A stretch of DNA of 64,000 bases, from assembly GCF_002288925.2 (NCBI RefSeq), contig NW_022098069.1, positions 67,600,749 to 67,664,748 on the forward strand, given 5' to 3'. A program made the translations under genes and the position numbers. The notes below the pieces were generated by a model, which saw only the letters and a list, made by a program, of their open reading frames with translations, had not been told where the DNA came from and made no database searches. Positions within the stretch are counted from its first letter, which is position 1; every line of letters starts with the position of its first letter. The DNA is from Delphinapterus leucas (taxonomy: Eukaryota; Chordata; Mammalia; Artiodactyla; Monodontidae). This document shows, piece after piece, positions 12,753 to 24,167 of the stretch.

Positions 12753-13009
12753 GGGCTCATAACTCACACTCCTGTAGGAGAACCTCTGTGATATAATTAT
12801 TTTCCAGTTTGTGGGTCACCCACCCATCAGGTATGGGATTTGATTTTATTGTGAATGGTCACTTCCTACTGTCTCATGGCTTCTTCTTTGTCTTTGGATG
12901 TAGAATATCTTTTTTGGTAGGCTCTGGTATTTTTTGTTGATAATTGTTCAGCAGTTAGCTGTAATTTTGGTGTTTTCATGAGAGAGGTGAGCTCAAGTCC
13001 TTCTTCTTA

Positions 13010-13018
13010 GCCATCTTG
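13010..13018 (-). promoter_or_regulatory. YY1 site at an L1 5' end
   Basis: GCCATCTTG (minus strand CAAGATGGC) is an exact YY1 core, placed at the 5' terminus of the minus-strand L1 that ends at about 13022, as in active L1 promoters. Activity cannot be judged from sequence. Confidence 0.55.
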
Positions 13019-13022
13019 TCTC

Positions 13023-13945
13023 CAGACTCTGCATATTTTTTAATTGGATTTTTTTCCTATTGAGTTGTATGACTTCCTTATATTTTTATTATTAATCCTT
13101 TATCTGATATATTGTTTACAAATACTTTCTCCCAATATGTTGGTTACCTTTTCATTTTGTTGATTGCTTCTTTTGCTATGAAAAAGTGTTTTATTTGACG
13201 TAGTCCCTCAAACATCAAACTAATGCAGTAGTTGGTTAATTTTTGTTTTGTTTCTTGTTTTTTTGGTGTCATATCCAAAACATTGCTCCAAGACCAATGT
13301 TAAGCAGATTTTACACTGTTTCCTCTAGGTGTTTCATGGTTTCAAGTCTTACGTTTAAGTGTTTAATCCATTTTGAGTTTATTTTTGTGAGTGATGTGAG
13401 ATAGGGGTCTGCATATTAATATCCATTTTTCCCAAAACCATTTATTGAAAACTTTATCTTTTGCCATTGAGTATTTTTTGGCTCCCTTGTGAATATTAGT
13501 TGACCATATATGTATGGATTTATTTCTGAGCTCTCTATTCCATGGGACTATGTGTCTGTTTTTATGACATTAACATACTTATTGATTACTAAATCATTGT
13601 AGTATAGTTTGAAATCAGAAAGTGTGATGCCTCCAGCTTTGCTCTTCTTGTTCAAGATTACTTAGGCTATTCAGGGTCTTTTGTGGTTTCTTATGAGTTT
13701 TAGGATGGTTATTTCTATTTCTGCAAAAAGTGCCATTGGAATTTTGATAGAAATTGCATTCTATAGATGACTTTAGGTGGTATGGGCATCTTAACAATAT
13801 TCTTTTGATCCATGAATTTGAGCTATCTTTTCATTTATTTGTGTCTTCTTTAATTTTTTTCATCAATGTCTAATAGTTTTCAGTGTAGAGATCTTTCACT
13901 CCTTGGTTAAATTTATTCCTAAGTATTTTACTGTTTTTCCTCAAG
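13023..13945 (-). mobile_element. Older L1 fragment, ORF2 C-terminal region
   Basis: Minus-strand text follows L1 ORF2 from the region after the reverse transcriptase: cattttgagtttatttttgt, tattgaaaactttatctttt, ggctattcagggtcttttgt, then tttattcctaagtatttta. Highly diverged (L1M-like), with no frame longer than 60 codons. The 6484-13022 L1 abuts one end and another L1 the other. Confidence 0.7.
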
Positions 13946-16400
13946 CTTTATTGACATATAACTAACATATAGCATTGTGTAAGTTTACACATTTACTTGG
14001 TACATTTATAGATTGCAAAATGATTACCACCATATTATTAGATACCACTTCCATCCCATCATATAATTACCATTTCTTTTCTGTTGTGAGAACATTTAAG
14101 ATTTACTCTCTTAGCAACATTCTAGTATATGGTACAGTATTATTAGTTATAATCACCATGCTGTACCTTGGATCCCCAAATTTATTAATCTTATAACTGG
14201 AGGTTTGCACACTTCGATGAATATCTCCCCATTTCCACCACATGCTAACCTCATGTAACCACCACTCTATTCTGTTTCTGTGAGTTTGTCTTTTTTAGAT
14301 TCTACATATAAGTGATATCATACAGTATTTGTCTTTCTCTGACTTATTTCACTTAACATAATGCCCTCAAGGTGTGTGTGTGTATGTGTGTGTGTATCCT
14401 CTTTATATAATCATCCGTTGAAGGATACATATTGTTTCCATGGCTTTTCTATTGTGAATAATGCTTCAATGAACATGGAAGTGCAGATCTACAAGATCTT
14501 GATTTCAATTTCTTTGGATATATATGCAGAAGTGGGATTGCTGGGTCATACTGTAGTTCTATTTTTAATTTTTTGAGGACCTCCATATTCTTGTCCATAG
14601 TGGCTATACCAATTTACATTTCCACCAACAGTGCAAGAGGGTTCCCTTTTCTGCACACCCTCACCAATACTTGCTATCTCTTGTCTTTTTAATGAGAGGC
14701 ATTCTAACTGGAGTTAGGTGATATCTCATTGTGTTTTGATTTGTATTTACCTAGTGATTAGTGATGTTGAACACCTATACATGCACCTGTTGGCCATTTT
14801 TTACCTCTTCCTTGGAAAACTATCTATTCAGTTCCTCTGCCCATTTTTTTTAACAACTGAATTGTTAGTTTTTTGTTATTCAATTGTGATTCCTTTATAT
14901 ATTTTGGATATTACCTTATCATATATATAATTTACAAATATGTTCTCCCAGTCTATAGGTTGCCTTTTCATTTCATTGATTGTTTTATGTGTAAAAGCTT
15001 TTCAGTTTAACGTAGTCCCACTTATTGGTTTTGCTTTGTTGATAGTGCTGTCACATTCAGTAAATCACTGCTAAGACCAATGCCAAGGAGATTTTCTCAT
15101 TTTCTTCTAGGACTTTCATGGTTTCAGGTCTTAAATTTAAGTATTTATTCCAGTTTGAGTTCATTTTTGTGAGTGGAGAAAGGTAGGGGGCCGATATCAT
15201 TCTTCTGCATGTGGTTATCCAGTTTTCCCAATATCATTTATTGAAGAGACATTTCTCCACTGAACATCCTTGGCTCTCTTGTCAAATAGTAGTTGACTGT
15301 ATATGAAGGGGTTCATTTCTGGGCTCTCAACTCTGTTCCAAACAGTACCATACTGTTTTGACTATAATAGCTTTGTAGTATAGTTTGAAATCAGGAAGTG
15401 TGATGCCTCCAGCTTTGTTTTCTTTCTTAGGATTGCTTTGGCTATTTGGGGTCTTTTGTGGCCCCATACAATTTTAGGATTTTTTTTCTGTGAAAAATGC
15501 CACTGGAAGTACATTGAATCTATAGATGGCTTTGGGTGGTATGGACATGCTAACAACCTTAATTCCTCCAGTCCATGAACACAAGATATCTTTCCATTTG
15601 TTTGTATCCTCAGTTTCTTCCACTGAAGTCTTGTGGTTTTCAATTCAAAGAATTTCACCTCCTTGGTTAGATTTATTCCTAAGTATTTTATTGTTTTTGA
15701 TGCTATTGTGGCTGGGAGTATTTCTTTCTTTATTCTGAAATTTTATTGACTGTTGAATATATTATTGTTATATATATTCAGGTGTTTTTCTATATGTTGA
15801 TTTTGTATCCTGAAACCGTACTGAATTTGTTGATTAGTTCTAGCAGTGTTTTGTGCAGACTTTGGGATTTTCTATATGTAAGATCATATCATCTGCAAAA
15901 AAGGACAATTTTGCTTCTTCTTCCTCTCCTGTTTGGAAGCCTTTTATTTCTTTTTCTTTCCCAATTTATCTGGCTAAGGTTTCCAGTACTGTGTTAAGTA
16001 GGGGTGGTGAGAGTGGGCACCCTTGTCTTATTCCTGATCTAAGAGGAGAAGTTTTCAACATTTTACCACTGAATATAATCTAGGCTGTGAGTTTGTCATA
16101 CATGGCCTTTATTTTGTGGAGGTATTTTTTTTCTATACCCATTTTGTTGAGGGTTTTTATAATGAAAGGATTTTGTACTTGGTCAGATGCTTTTTCTGCA
16201 TCTATTGAGATGATCAAATAATTTTTATCTTTCATTTTGTCAATGTGATTTATCACACTGATCTATTTTTTGGATGTTACACCATCCTTGCATCCTAGGA
16301 ATAAAATCCACTTGATTATGGTGAATGATTCTTTTAATGTTCTATTAAATTTGGTTTGTTAATATTTTAGAATTTTAACATTTAAGAATTTTTGCACCTA
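13946..16400 (-). mobile_element. Old L1 (L1M-type), 3' UTR and ORF2 distal half
   Basis: Minus-strand 3' UTR at 13946-14280 of the type with tcttagcaacattctagtat and atcaccatgctgtacctt, then ORF2 from the C-terminus to the reverse transcriptase region near 16380 (text such as tttctgcatctattgagatg, which encodes the start of the polymerase core). Many stops; the open frames present are opposite-strand shadows. A (GT)n tract lies at 14371-14397. Confidence 0.8.
14371..14397. repeat. (GT)n microsatellite
   Basis: GT repeats interrupted once by an A (gtgtgtgtgtatgtgtgtgtgt), inside an old L1. Confidence 0.8.
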
Positions 16401-16403
16401 TAT

Positions 16404-16495
16404 GGTTGACCCTTGTACAATGCAGGGGTTAGTGCAGTTAAAAATCTGCATATAAGTTTATAGTTGGCCCTGTGTATCTGCAATTCCACAAGCTC
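16404..16495 (+). mobile_element. MER2/Tigger-type DNA transposon fragment
   Basis: Begins ggttgacccttgtacaatgc, one end of a MER2-like terminal inverted repeat, followed by caggggttagtgcagtt and tagttggccctgtgtatctg. The opposite terminus was not found; a weak half-match (agctgacccttgactgcc) lies near 16950 in the same orientation. Confidence 0.65.
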
Positions 16496-16965
16496 CTGTG
16501 GGGGCCCTGGCTGTTGATGTGTTCACTCATGGCTGCATACTTTCTCCTATGTGCACTCACGCTGCAGTGGAGGCCAATTTTGGGCATCAGGCCAGTGGCA
16601 TGCAATGCACAGCTTAAGGGACTAGCCCCAAGTGTGGACATGCTGGTGGGGATAAGGAATATAGGGGGCACTATGATGGTTTCTTGCACTCATGCAGCTG
16701 GAGAAGGCTGAGTTAGCTGCCAGCATACCTCTTAGCCTCTGGTGGGGGACAGGGAAGGACCCGGGTATCGGATATTTTATACTTGCACAGGCACAGAGAG
16801 CTTGGATGGCTGTCATTGTGAACCTGGGCTCTAGTGGTGGTGTGAAGGCTGAGAGAGAGTGTACGGGGTGGGGAGGGGGTAGGGAGGCACTGAGGTAAGG
16901 TTGGCATTAGCAAACATAAATACCTATGGGGCAACTGGTAAGATCTACGTAGCTGACCCTTGACT
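16496..16965. other. Moderately GC-rich unclassified segment
   Basis: About 470 bp clearly richer in G+C than the flanking L1. Several short frames are open on both strands (for example 16472-16711 and 16713-16934) but none resembles a protein family. It could be diverged L1 5' UTR or DNA-transposon interior. Confidence 0.4.
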
Positions 16966-17445
16966 GCCAGTTGCAGAAGCTGCTAGTTTGTCTGCAGAGC
17001 AGGTCTTTGTGAACCATAATCACTCTTGCTATGTGTTTGCTAATGATAGCCTCTGCTTTTCTTTCTTGTTCCTGGCCAGCTCTCTTTGTTTATCTGGGTG
17101 GGGTAAAACCAAAGCTAGACATTAATGATGTGCTAGGAAAGGCTACAGAAGCTAGTGACTCACCCCACTCTTCCTTTCTTGGTGAAAGGAATTCTTTCTA
17201 GCTGGGAAGTTTCTTCTTGGTGCTGCATGATGCCAACTTGGGGGATAGTATAATGCAGGCAAAATGAAGTTTTCTTTCTTTTCTTCTCGTGCAATTACTC
17301 TGTTTTTTTTGTTCCATGGTATTGCTAAAACTTCCTAAGTGGAATCTAGGGGTCTCTGGAAGCTGTTTTTCTTTGTGGATAGCTGTCTAATCACTGATCA
17401 TGGTGGGAGGATGGGGAAGTTGGGATCTCCTACATTGCTATTTTT
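16966..17445 (-). mobile_element. Old L1 5' UTR remnant
   Basis: Text such as tagctgggaagtttcttctt, ttttgttccatggtattgct and gtggatagctgtctaatcac resembles the end of an L1M-type 5' UTR read in antisense. It probably belongs with the 13946-16400 copy, again with ORF1 and proximal ORF2 missing. Confidence 0.5.
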
Positions 17446-18365
17446 TCCCAGAATGTATGAGTACTTACTTTGCTGTTTATGATTCTATTGTAAATGGGAT
17501 TTTTTATTTATTTCTCAGTTATTTTATTGTTATGTATAGAAAAGCAACTGATTTTGTGTATGTTGATTTTGTATCCTGCAACTTTACTGACTTCATTTAA
17601 TCTAAAAGTTTTTTGGTGGAGTCTTTAGAGTTTCCTATATATAAGATCATGTCACTTGCAAACAGATACAATTTTACTTCTTTCTTTCTGATTTGGATGC
17701 TTTTTATTTCTTTTCTTGCCTAATTGCTCTGGCTAGGACTTCTGATACTATGTTTAATACAAGTGGTAACAGTGGGCATCCCTGTCTTGCTCCTGATTTT
17801 ACAAGAAAACCTTTCAGCTTTTCACCAGTGAGTATGATGTTAGTTATCTTATCTAAATGGCCTTTACTCATTTACAAGGCCCTTTTAGTATCTACAGTCT
17901 GACCAAGTTTGGTGGGCTTACCTCTCGGTCTCCCAGACTATAGCCAAGAGGGGCTGGAGTTGGTTCACAAGTCACTTCAGTTTCCACATCTGGGACCAAG
18001 GACTGTACGTCTATTAACAGATACAGAGTGGGCATGACTCCTCTTGGGTCCCTTTGTGTATGATGCTGGTGACAGGACCAAGACAAACAGAGCTATAGCC
18101 AAGTTTCCCATGGGTAGAGAGCTGTTTCTGTTTCTGTAGCTGGGACCATGGTCAGTGAGTCAGCTACCTTGGTATGAGCCTAGTTAACAAAATGGCTCTC
18201 TCTGTTCTTGGACTGCACTTGGGTTTCACTGTTTCCTACCTGGATCCCAAAACTCCCAGGAAGACACTTTTGTCTGTGGTTGTATGATAAATTGTTGTTG
18301 GGGAGGGAAACATGCAAAGGACATATTATTTGGCGATTCTGATGACATTTTCCTCTTGATTAGGT
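17446..18365 (-). mobile_element. Old L1 with ORF2 fragment joined to 5' UTR
   Basis: 17446-17860 is minus-strand ORF2: the region around tatcctgcaactttactgac, cttgcaaacagatacaattt (corresponding to the FADD neighbourhood) and agtgggcatccctgtcttgc. From about 17880 to 18365 it becomes L1M-type 5' UTR (gctgtttctgtttctgtagc, ggactgcacttgggtttcac). ORF1 and the first part of ORF2 are missing at the junction. Confidence 0.65.
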
Positions 18366-18369
18366 AAAA

Positions 18370-18475
18370 TTATTGACACACTTTTGTATATGAAAGTGGA
18401 AAGGATAAGTAAGTTGTCCAAGGTCCCAGAGGTATTAAATAATAGGAAGAAGCTTCAATCCTTGTCTCTCTGAAA
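18370..18475 (-). repeat. MIR SINE fragment
   Basis: Antisense MIR core: ggataagtaagttgtccaag followed by gtcccagaggtattaaat. Diverged. Confidence 0.55.
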
Positions 18476-18694
18476 AAAAGCCATACAGCCTCCTAGTAAA
18501 ATTAAAGTATATCATCTTTCAATGATGACAGCACAGAGACTGTTTGATGTGTCTTGCCTCCCCAAGCTGTAGCCTCAAAGCCAGGGTACTAGCAAGAAAA
18601 GCAGCATTGTCAAATAAAACAGTATAGCTCGGTCTTCTCAGGAATGGTGGTAGCATCTCAGCAGGGGAGGCTCTTGGTTAAATTCTGCAATATG

Positions 18695-18721
18695 CCGAAT
18701 GAACTTTTTGGCCAACCCAAT
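18695..18721. repeat. Mariner-type terminal repeat remnant
   Basis: ccgaatgaactttttggcc followed by aaccca matches the terminal inverted repeat (reverse complement of gggttggccaaaaagttcatt) of mariner elements common in ruminants and cetaceans. Only one terminus is evident. Confidence 0.55.
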
Positions 18722-19370
18722 ATTTAGCATCAAATGTTGTTTTCCCCTGCGTTGCAGTTTTCTCTAGTTATTCTTCAGTAGTTATCTGATAAAGTCTGTT
18801 TCTTGTCCAGCCCTGTGTTGGGCATTGGTACTCTGAAAATTAATGGAGGAGCAGTAAACACTGTGCCTTCCTAAGTAAAGGGTGGTGTGCCCTTTCCTGT
18901 ACTGTCCCTCAGGGCTCACCAGATGCCCCAAACAGCATAATGAGAAGTTCTAGGCAGGGAGAAGCTATACAATGAACAGATACCTGAGACTGGTAGGAAC
19001 AAGGTAAACCTGGAAAAGTGGCCTATAACCCATTCTCACACAGGTGTATGTTTTCCCCATGTAACTAAGAACAGATGATTCTAGAAAAGTCATATAGAAC
19101 GAGGTGGAGAGACAGGGAGGAAGTGTCTGGAGGGAGGCTAAATTACACATATTCTGTACAAGGATAAACCTTTGGGTCATGATAGGTGCTTAATATGTGA
19201 AATTTCTTATTTTTTCAAACAGTGGCCTGGTTTGTATTTAGAGTTTCTCTATAGATCATTTAAGTTCCCACTTACAGTTTATGGGCTCGTCTCCATGGAG
19301 TTTGATAGAGAAAATGATTATGCATTTTTTTCTTACTGCAAAGCACTGAGCAGTATGGTGATTAAACATA
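18722..19370. other. Unique non-coding stretch
   Basis: No recognisable gene or repeat. Confidence 0.4.
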
Positions 19371-19374
19371 TGGC

Positions 19375-19592
19375 CTCTGGCATTAGTTTGCCTGGTACTA
19401 TTTCTAGATTCATAATTTAATTGCTAGGTGGCTTCAGGCAAGTTGGTCTCTCTAAACCCCAATTTTTTCATCTATTAAGTAGGTAATGGTACCTACCCTA
19501 TAACATTTGGTAATGAGTAAATGGGAGAATTAATGTAATTTGTAAATTTTTTGGCATATAATAAGTGCTCAGGAAATGTTATTCCTAACTGT
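19375..19592 (+). repeat. MIR SINE
   Basis: Nearly full-length diverged MIR: tggcctctggcattagtttg, then aggtggcttcaggcaagttg, then ataataagtgctcaggaaa at the 3' end. Confidence 0.75.
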
Positions 19593-19760
19593 AATTATCA
19601 TTATTTCTAAAGTGCTAGGAAACTCTCCTCTCCTCTATGGATGCCAGTAGTTGGCTGAGGACTCTTGTGAGAAAGAATTATAGGGTCAACAATATCTTGG
19701 GTGGGGCCAACTATATCCTTGATGTTATGCCCACTGGAAGGAGCCCAAAGGTTTCTCTCA

Positions 19761-19908
19761 TTGGTTCTTAACTTTGGTTGCACATTCAAATCCCCTGGGG
19801 AGCCTCTAAAGCTCCTGATGCTAGGCCACTTCCAGACTAATTAAATCAGAATATCTAGAGGTGACATTATCATTTTTACAGCTCTCCAGCTGACTTGAAT
19901 GTGCAGTC
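19761..19908. mobile_element. MER5-type hAT (Charlie) MITE
   Basis: ttggttcttaactttggttg at one end, then tcccctggggagcctctaaa, attaaatcagaatatctaga and gacttgaatgtgcagt. Follows the MER5A plan. Ends are diverged. Confidence 0.7.
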
Positions 19909-19929
19909 ATGAGCGAGAACAATTACACT

Positions 19930-20098
19930 AGCTCCTAAAAGCGCAGAACGAGGACCAGTAGCCTTGGCATTACTTGGGAGATTGTTAGAAGTGTTCAATC
20001 CTACCCCACCCCAGCCCAGAGGTACTGAATTAGTCTGTATTTTAACAAGATTCCCAGGTGATTCACCTGCACATTCAAGTTTGAGAAGCACAGCTCTA
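19930..20098. mobile_element. Second MER5-type hAT MITE
   Basis: ggaccagtagccttggcatt, then acttgggagattgttagaag, ctaccccaccccagcccag, and a terminus at agtttgagaagcacagctct. About 20 bp from the preceding one. Confidence 0.65.
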
Positions 20099-20099
20099 G

Positions 20100-21240
20100 C
20101 TTGATGTTTCCAGCAATATCTCTCAGCAGCTTCTCTTAGCACAAGTAATCTCACCAGCAACAGAATCTTCTGGTGGTCATTCTTTTCAATATTTATCTGG
20201 TCAACAGTTCCCAAGAATGCTTCCTGTCCCGCCTTTTGTACTTCTTCAGTCTGGAAATAACCCAGTTCCCTGTTTCTTGTTCAGGGTTCCCTCTAGAGGG
20301 CCCTGCCATACACTCTTCGGAGGACCTCTTTCAAAGACCAATTGGATAAAGCACATGATATCATGTTTCTAAGCACAAAAGCAATCATTTTTGCACTTTA
20401 GTTATTAAAAGTAGAGGTTTATTAGCACTCCTTAGCTCGGGGAGGACTCACATACTCTTTGGAAAGGCATCTGAAGTGTTGCTAGACATAACCCAACAGT
20501 CCATCAGTCAGTCTCTGAAGTCAGGTAACTAGGGAGAGGATCTGGCAAGACTTTACAATTTCTTTTCTCAGATAAGCCCTTAAGGAATAGCAATAAATAA
20601 GTGAGAAATGTCTTAGAAATATACGCATACATCTTTGTCAGTAAGCAGAGGCTCAGTTACAATGCCATAACTATCAATTCCAAGACCTCATTTGCTGCAT
20701 ACAGAGTTTATTTGCTACTAACAAGATTTGATAGTAGGGCTCTGCTCATCATAGGCACTCAGGTTCCCAGGCTTACCAAGACTCCATCTCAACATAGGCT
20801 TCGTCAGTTACTGAGGCTGGGGAAAGGAAATTGCAGTTTCTCACAGAAATGAAATGTGTTTGTCTGGAAGTGACGCATGTCACTTTCATTCTCATTTCAC
20901 TGTCCTTGCAAGCTTACAGGACTAACTTAGAAGAATGAGAGGGAAGGAAACCTCACTGTGTTTTGTTGCTTTAAGGAGAGAAGCATTAATTACGAATGGA
21001 CATATTTCTTTAGTCTCCCATTTTCATTTCTTTTATATCCTTTCTTATATCTAAAAAGAAATGTTGATATATATATACTGATAGCATAAGGCAAAAATAA
21101 TAGTTTAATCTCATACCCTTTTGTCTCCCCTACTTCCCAATTCTCATTATATTATTTTCTAGACTTTTCATTCTGGGTTATTACAGGTATATTTCTTCTT
21201 TTCCTTTCATTGTGTTGTTGTTGGAAATCTGATGGAAATT
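20100..21240. other. Unique non-coding stretch
   Basis: No recognised features. The frame at 20601-20852 has no family resemblance. Confidence 0.4.
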
Positions 21241-21246
21241 TAATAC

Positions 21247-21720
21247 TCATTCCTTTGTATGTAATCTTCTCTTTATCAGCTTTTGGAATTTGTCTTTGAT
21301 GTTGTTAAATTTTACTACCATTTGCCTACATGTGGCTCTGCCCTTATCATCTTCTTTGTCATTCTGTGATGTCTTCAATCTGAGGTCTTCATCTTTTTTT
21401 CTAATTCCAAGAATGTTTTTTTTTATGAGTTCTTCAATTTTATTTCTCCTTCTTTCTAAAATTCCCATTATCTGAGTATTAGTCTTTCTAAATGAAAAAA
21501 ATCGCTTGTCTTTGTTCTCTCCTTCAGGGATATTTCCTCTATCAGATCTTCCAATTTAATGATTTGTTCCTCAGTCATATCCATTCTGCTATCCAGCCTA
21601 CCTATTAGGTCTTTTACTTCAAGTATTATGCTTTTATACCTAATATTTGTGCTTGAGACTTTGCTATGTTTCTTTGTTCTTGATTTATATTAGTGATACG
21701 CTCTAGTAGGTTTCTTAGTC
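21247..21720 (-). pseudogene. Old L1/HAL1 ORF1 remnant
   Basis: The minus-strand frame 21247-21468 (73 codons) has the plan of the ORF1 RNA-binding region: ERRRNKIEELIKKN, then QMVVKFNNIKDKFQKLIK, which matches the conserved (R)HIIVKFxNIKDKEKILK motif before the RRM-like domain. Upstream on the same strand (21480-21720) the text resembles the coiled-coil segment. HAL1, an ORF1-only LINE relative, is as likely as L1 itself. Confidence 0.55.
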
Positions 21721-21736
21721 TAATTTTAAATTATTA

Positions 21737-22116
21737 AAAATTTTTTTATACTGGAGTATAGTTGATTTACAATATTGTGTTAGCTTCAGGTGTACCACAA
21801 AGTAATTCAATGATTCAGTGGATACATATACATATATCCATTCTTTTTCAGATTCTTTTCCCAATAGGTTATTACAGAATATAAAGTTCCCTGTGCTATA
21901 CAGTAGGTCCTTGTTGATTATCTATTTTATATACACTAGTGTGTATATGTTAATCCCAAACTCCTAAGTTATCCCTCCCCACCATGTTTCCCCTTTGGTA
22001 ATCAAAATTTTGTTTTTGAAGTCTGTGAGTCTATTTCTGTTTTGTAAATAAGTTAATTTGTATCATATTTTTTAGATTCCACATATAAGTGATATCATAT
22101 GATATTTGTCTTTCTG
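21737..22116 (-). mobile_element. L1 3'-end fragment
   Basis: L1 3' UTR in antisense: tatactggagtatagttgat, ttccctgtgctatacagtag, tgtatatgttaatcccaaac and tttagattccacatataag. Strongly 5' truncated, joined at about 22116 to a plus-strand L1 relic. Confidence 0.8.
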
Positions 22117-23185
22117 AAGGGACATACCTCAATCCTTTCAAGATTCCATAAACAAGAGACAGCAGAAACAACAACCAGCAGAGATTCCTGTCCCCCACAG
22201 TTAGTTTGCAATTGCTTCAAGAGCTTCCCAGATGAAATGTGAAACTGGTCCCCATACACAGAGGGCAGGGAACTTCCATATGAAGCTTCTCTTGAGCAGC
22301 TGCAAGACAAGGAGATCTCTGCACTGACCCACCAAATTTTGGAAGTTTATGTAGAAGGTCAGTCACACATGCCATCCAGAAAGTCTCAATAACACGTTGT
22401 TCTCTCAAGGCTGCATCCTTGAAAATGGTTCCCATTGTGGGAATGGGGGACAGTGTACATTCCAAGCACAGGGAGAGAGGTGAGAAGCCTCTGACTGCTG
22501 TGTCCAGCTTGAGAGCCAACTGGAGGTCATGTCCTCTTGATTACCTCCTCCAACACCCACCCAAGACTTCAGATATTAGAATTATTGGCCAGAAAACAAA
22601 AAATAATAGAAGTGTTTAAATGTATAAAGAAGTAAAAGAGATACTCAAATGCTCATCAAGAAAATAAATCGCCAACATAAATGGAGACAAGCTTTGAAAA
22701 AAATCAAACCCCTAGGAGTGGAAAAAAAGTTAAAAATATAATCTCAGGGGATAAAGAGTAGATTAGGCACAGCTGAAGAAAGAATTATTAAACTGGAAAA
22801 AAAATTATTAGCTCAGAGAAGAAAGGGCTTAGAAAATATTAGAGTTTAAAAGACATTTACTTTATAATGATAAGTTCTAACATCTTTAAAATTGGAGTGT
22901 CATATAATTGGGGTGTCAGAAAGATACAATAGAGAGTGAGGAAGAGACAATATTTGAAGAGATTATAGCTGAGAATTATAAAAATAAAGATATAAAGATA
23001 TGAATTCATAGGATATGGAAGAAAAACAAACTTTTAAAATGATAAATAGAAGTAAATCCAAACCTAGACAAATCATAATGAAATTGAACACCAAGACAAA
23101 GAAAATATCATAAAGGTTAATTTCTTTTGCTTTTGAAAAGGAAAAGAAATAATATCTGCAAAGAATAATATAAATATTAGCTAAC
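22117..23185 (+). mobile_element. Old L1M-type 5' region and ORF1 remnant
   Basis: From about 22560 the plus-strand text parallels the L1M ORF1 gene: the block before the coiled coil (gatattagaattattggcc), then agaaagaattattaaactgg, atttgaagagattatagctg and aacctagacaaatcataatg (the HIIVK-type motif). Upstream, 22117-22560, is probably its 5' UTR, although this is less certain. All frames are broken. Confidence 0.5.
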
Positions 23186-23691
23186 ATTGACTTTTTGGGA
23201 TATAGTTGACATACATTCTTTTCATTTCAGGTGTACAACATACTGATTCAATATTTGTATATATTGCAAATTAATCACCACAATAAGACTAGTTAACCTC
23301 TACCACTAGACATAGTGCTTTTTCTTGTGATTAGAACTTTTATGACCTACTCTCTCAGCAACTTTCAAATATACAATAGGGTATTATTAACTATAGTCAC
23401 CATGCGGTATATTACATCCTCATAATTTATTTTATAATAAAAGTTTGTACCTTTGCTGTTTCACCCATTTTACCCACCTCCCACCCCTCACCTCTGGTAA
23501 CCAACAACTGTTCTCTGTGTCCATAAGCTCAGATTTGTTTTCATTTGTTTTGGATTCTACACATATAAGTGCGATCATACAGTTTCTGTCTTTCTCTGTC
23601 TGACTTATTACACTTGGCATAATACCCTCAAGGTCCACCCCTGTGGCCACAAATTCATGATTTCATTTTTTATGGTGGAATACAACACCGT

Positions 23692-23745
23692 TGTATATAT
23701 GTGTGTGTGTGTATTTGATATATATAGTGTGTATATATACTATAT
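23692..23745. repeat. (TG)n/(TA)n simple repeat
   Basis: Alternating tatatatgtgtgtgtgtgta and later tgtgtatatatactatatat, in the 3' part of an old L1. Confidence 0.75.
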
Positions 23746-23846
23746 ATATTTATATTAACTTATATGAATGAATCTATTCATCCATCAATGGACACTAAGG
23801 TTGCTTTCATGTCTTGGCTGTTGTAAATAATACTGTAAAAAATGTG

Positions 23847-24167
23847 GAGATCTACATGATGTAGACGTAGAAAATGGACTTGAGGATGCAGGGGGGGAGG
23901 GGGAAGCTGGGGCAAAGTGAGAGTAGCATCGACATATATACACTACCAAATGTAAAATAGATAGCTAGTGGGAAGCAGCCGCACAGCACAGGGAGATCAG
24001 CTCGGTGCTTTGTGACCACCTAGAGGGGTGGGATAGGGTGGGTGGGAGGGACGATCAAGAGGGAGGGGATATGGGGACATATGTATGCATATGGCTGATT
24101 TGCTTTTTTGTACAACAACATAGTATTGCAAAGCAATTATACTCCAATAGAGATGTATTTTAAAATG
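23847..24167 (+). mobile_element. Short L1 insertion (3' end only)
   Basis: Only the last ~320 bp of a younger L1, in plus orientation: gacttgaggatgcagggggg, agctagtgggaagcagccgc, gcacagggagatcagctcgg, tttgtgaccacctagagggg and the terminal aattatactccaatagagat. It sits inside a minus-strand L1 at the site corresponding to aacatgggggtgcatata. The target duplication is AAAATGTGG, flanking both sides (about 23838-23846 and 24164-24172). Severe 5' truncation. Confidence 0.85.

Larger units (their letters stand above)
6484..13022 (-). mobile_element. L1 copy, minus strand, interrupted by a younger L1 and internally deleted
   Basis: The 3' UTR is at 6484-6880 and the ORF2 C-terminal region at 6880-7060 and 11080-12752. 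These two halves were one continuous segment before the 7061-11079 L1 inserted: text stops at ggggtgcatgtatc and resumes at tttctttttgaattgtggtt. The 5' UTR of an L1 (12752-13022) is joined directly to the reverse transcriptase region of ORF2, so the rest of the 5' UTR, ORF1 and the N-terminal part of ORF2 are missing. The 5' terminus carries the gagacaagatggctaagaag motif (minus strand). The first ~80 bp of the 3' UTR may come from an older L1. Confidence 0.8.

Noticed and set aside
12394..12762. 122-codon plus-strand open frame
   Set aside because: It is the antisense shadow of the L1 reverse transcriptase region (FADD motif on the minus strand).
16438..16934. Several overlapping open frames in a GC-richer segment
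   Set aside because: Open on both strands at once with no family resemblance; composition effect.
17860..17925. Splice donor-like GAGAGGTAAGC on the minus strand as evidence for a spliced L1
   Set aside because: Sequence 3' of the GT is retained in the element, so this donor was not used to make the junction.
22217..22519. 100-codon minus-strand frame, considered as a processed pseudogene
   Set aside because: No recognisable protein, no A-tail or target duplication, and it lies upstream of plus-strand L1M ORF1 text, so 5' UTR of that relic is more likely.
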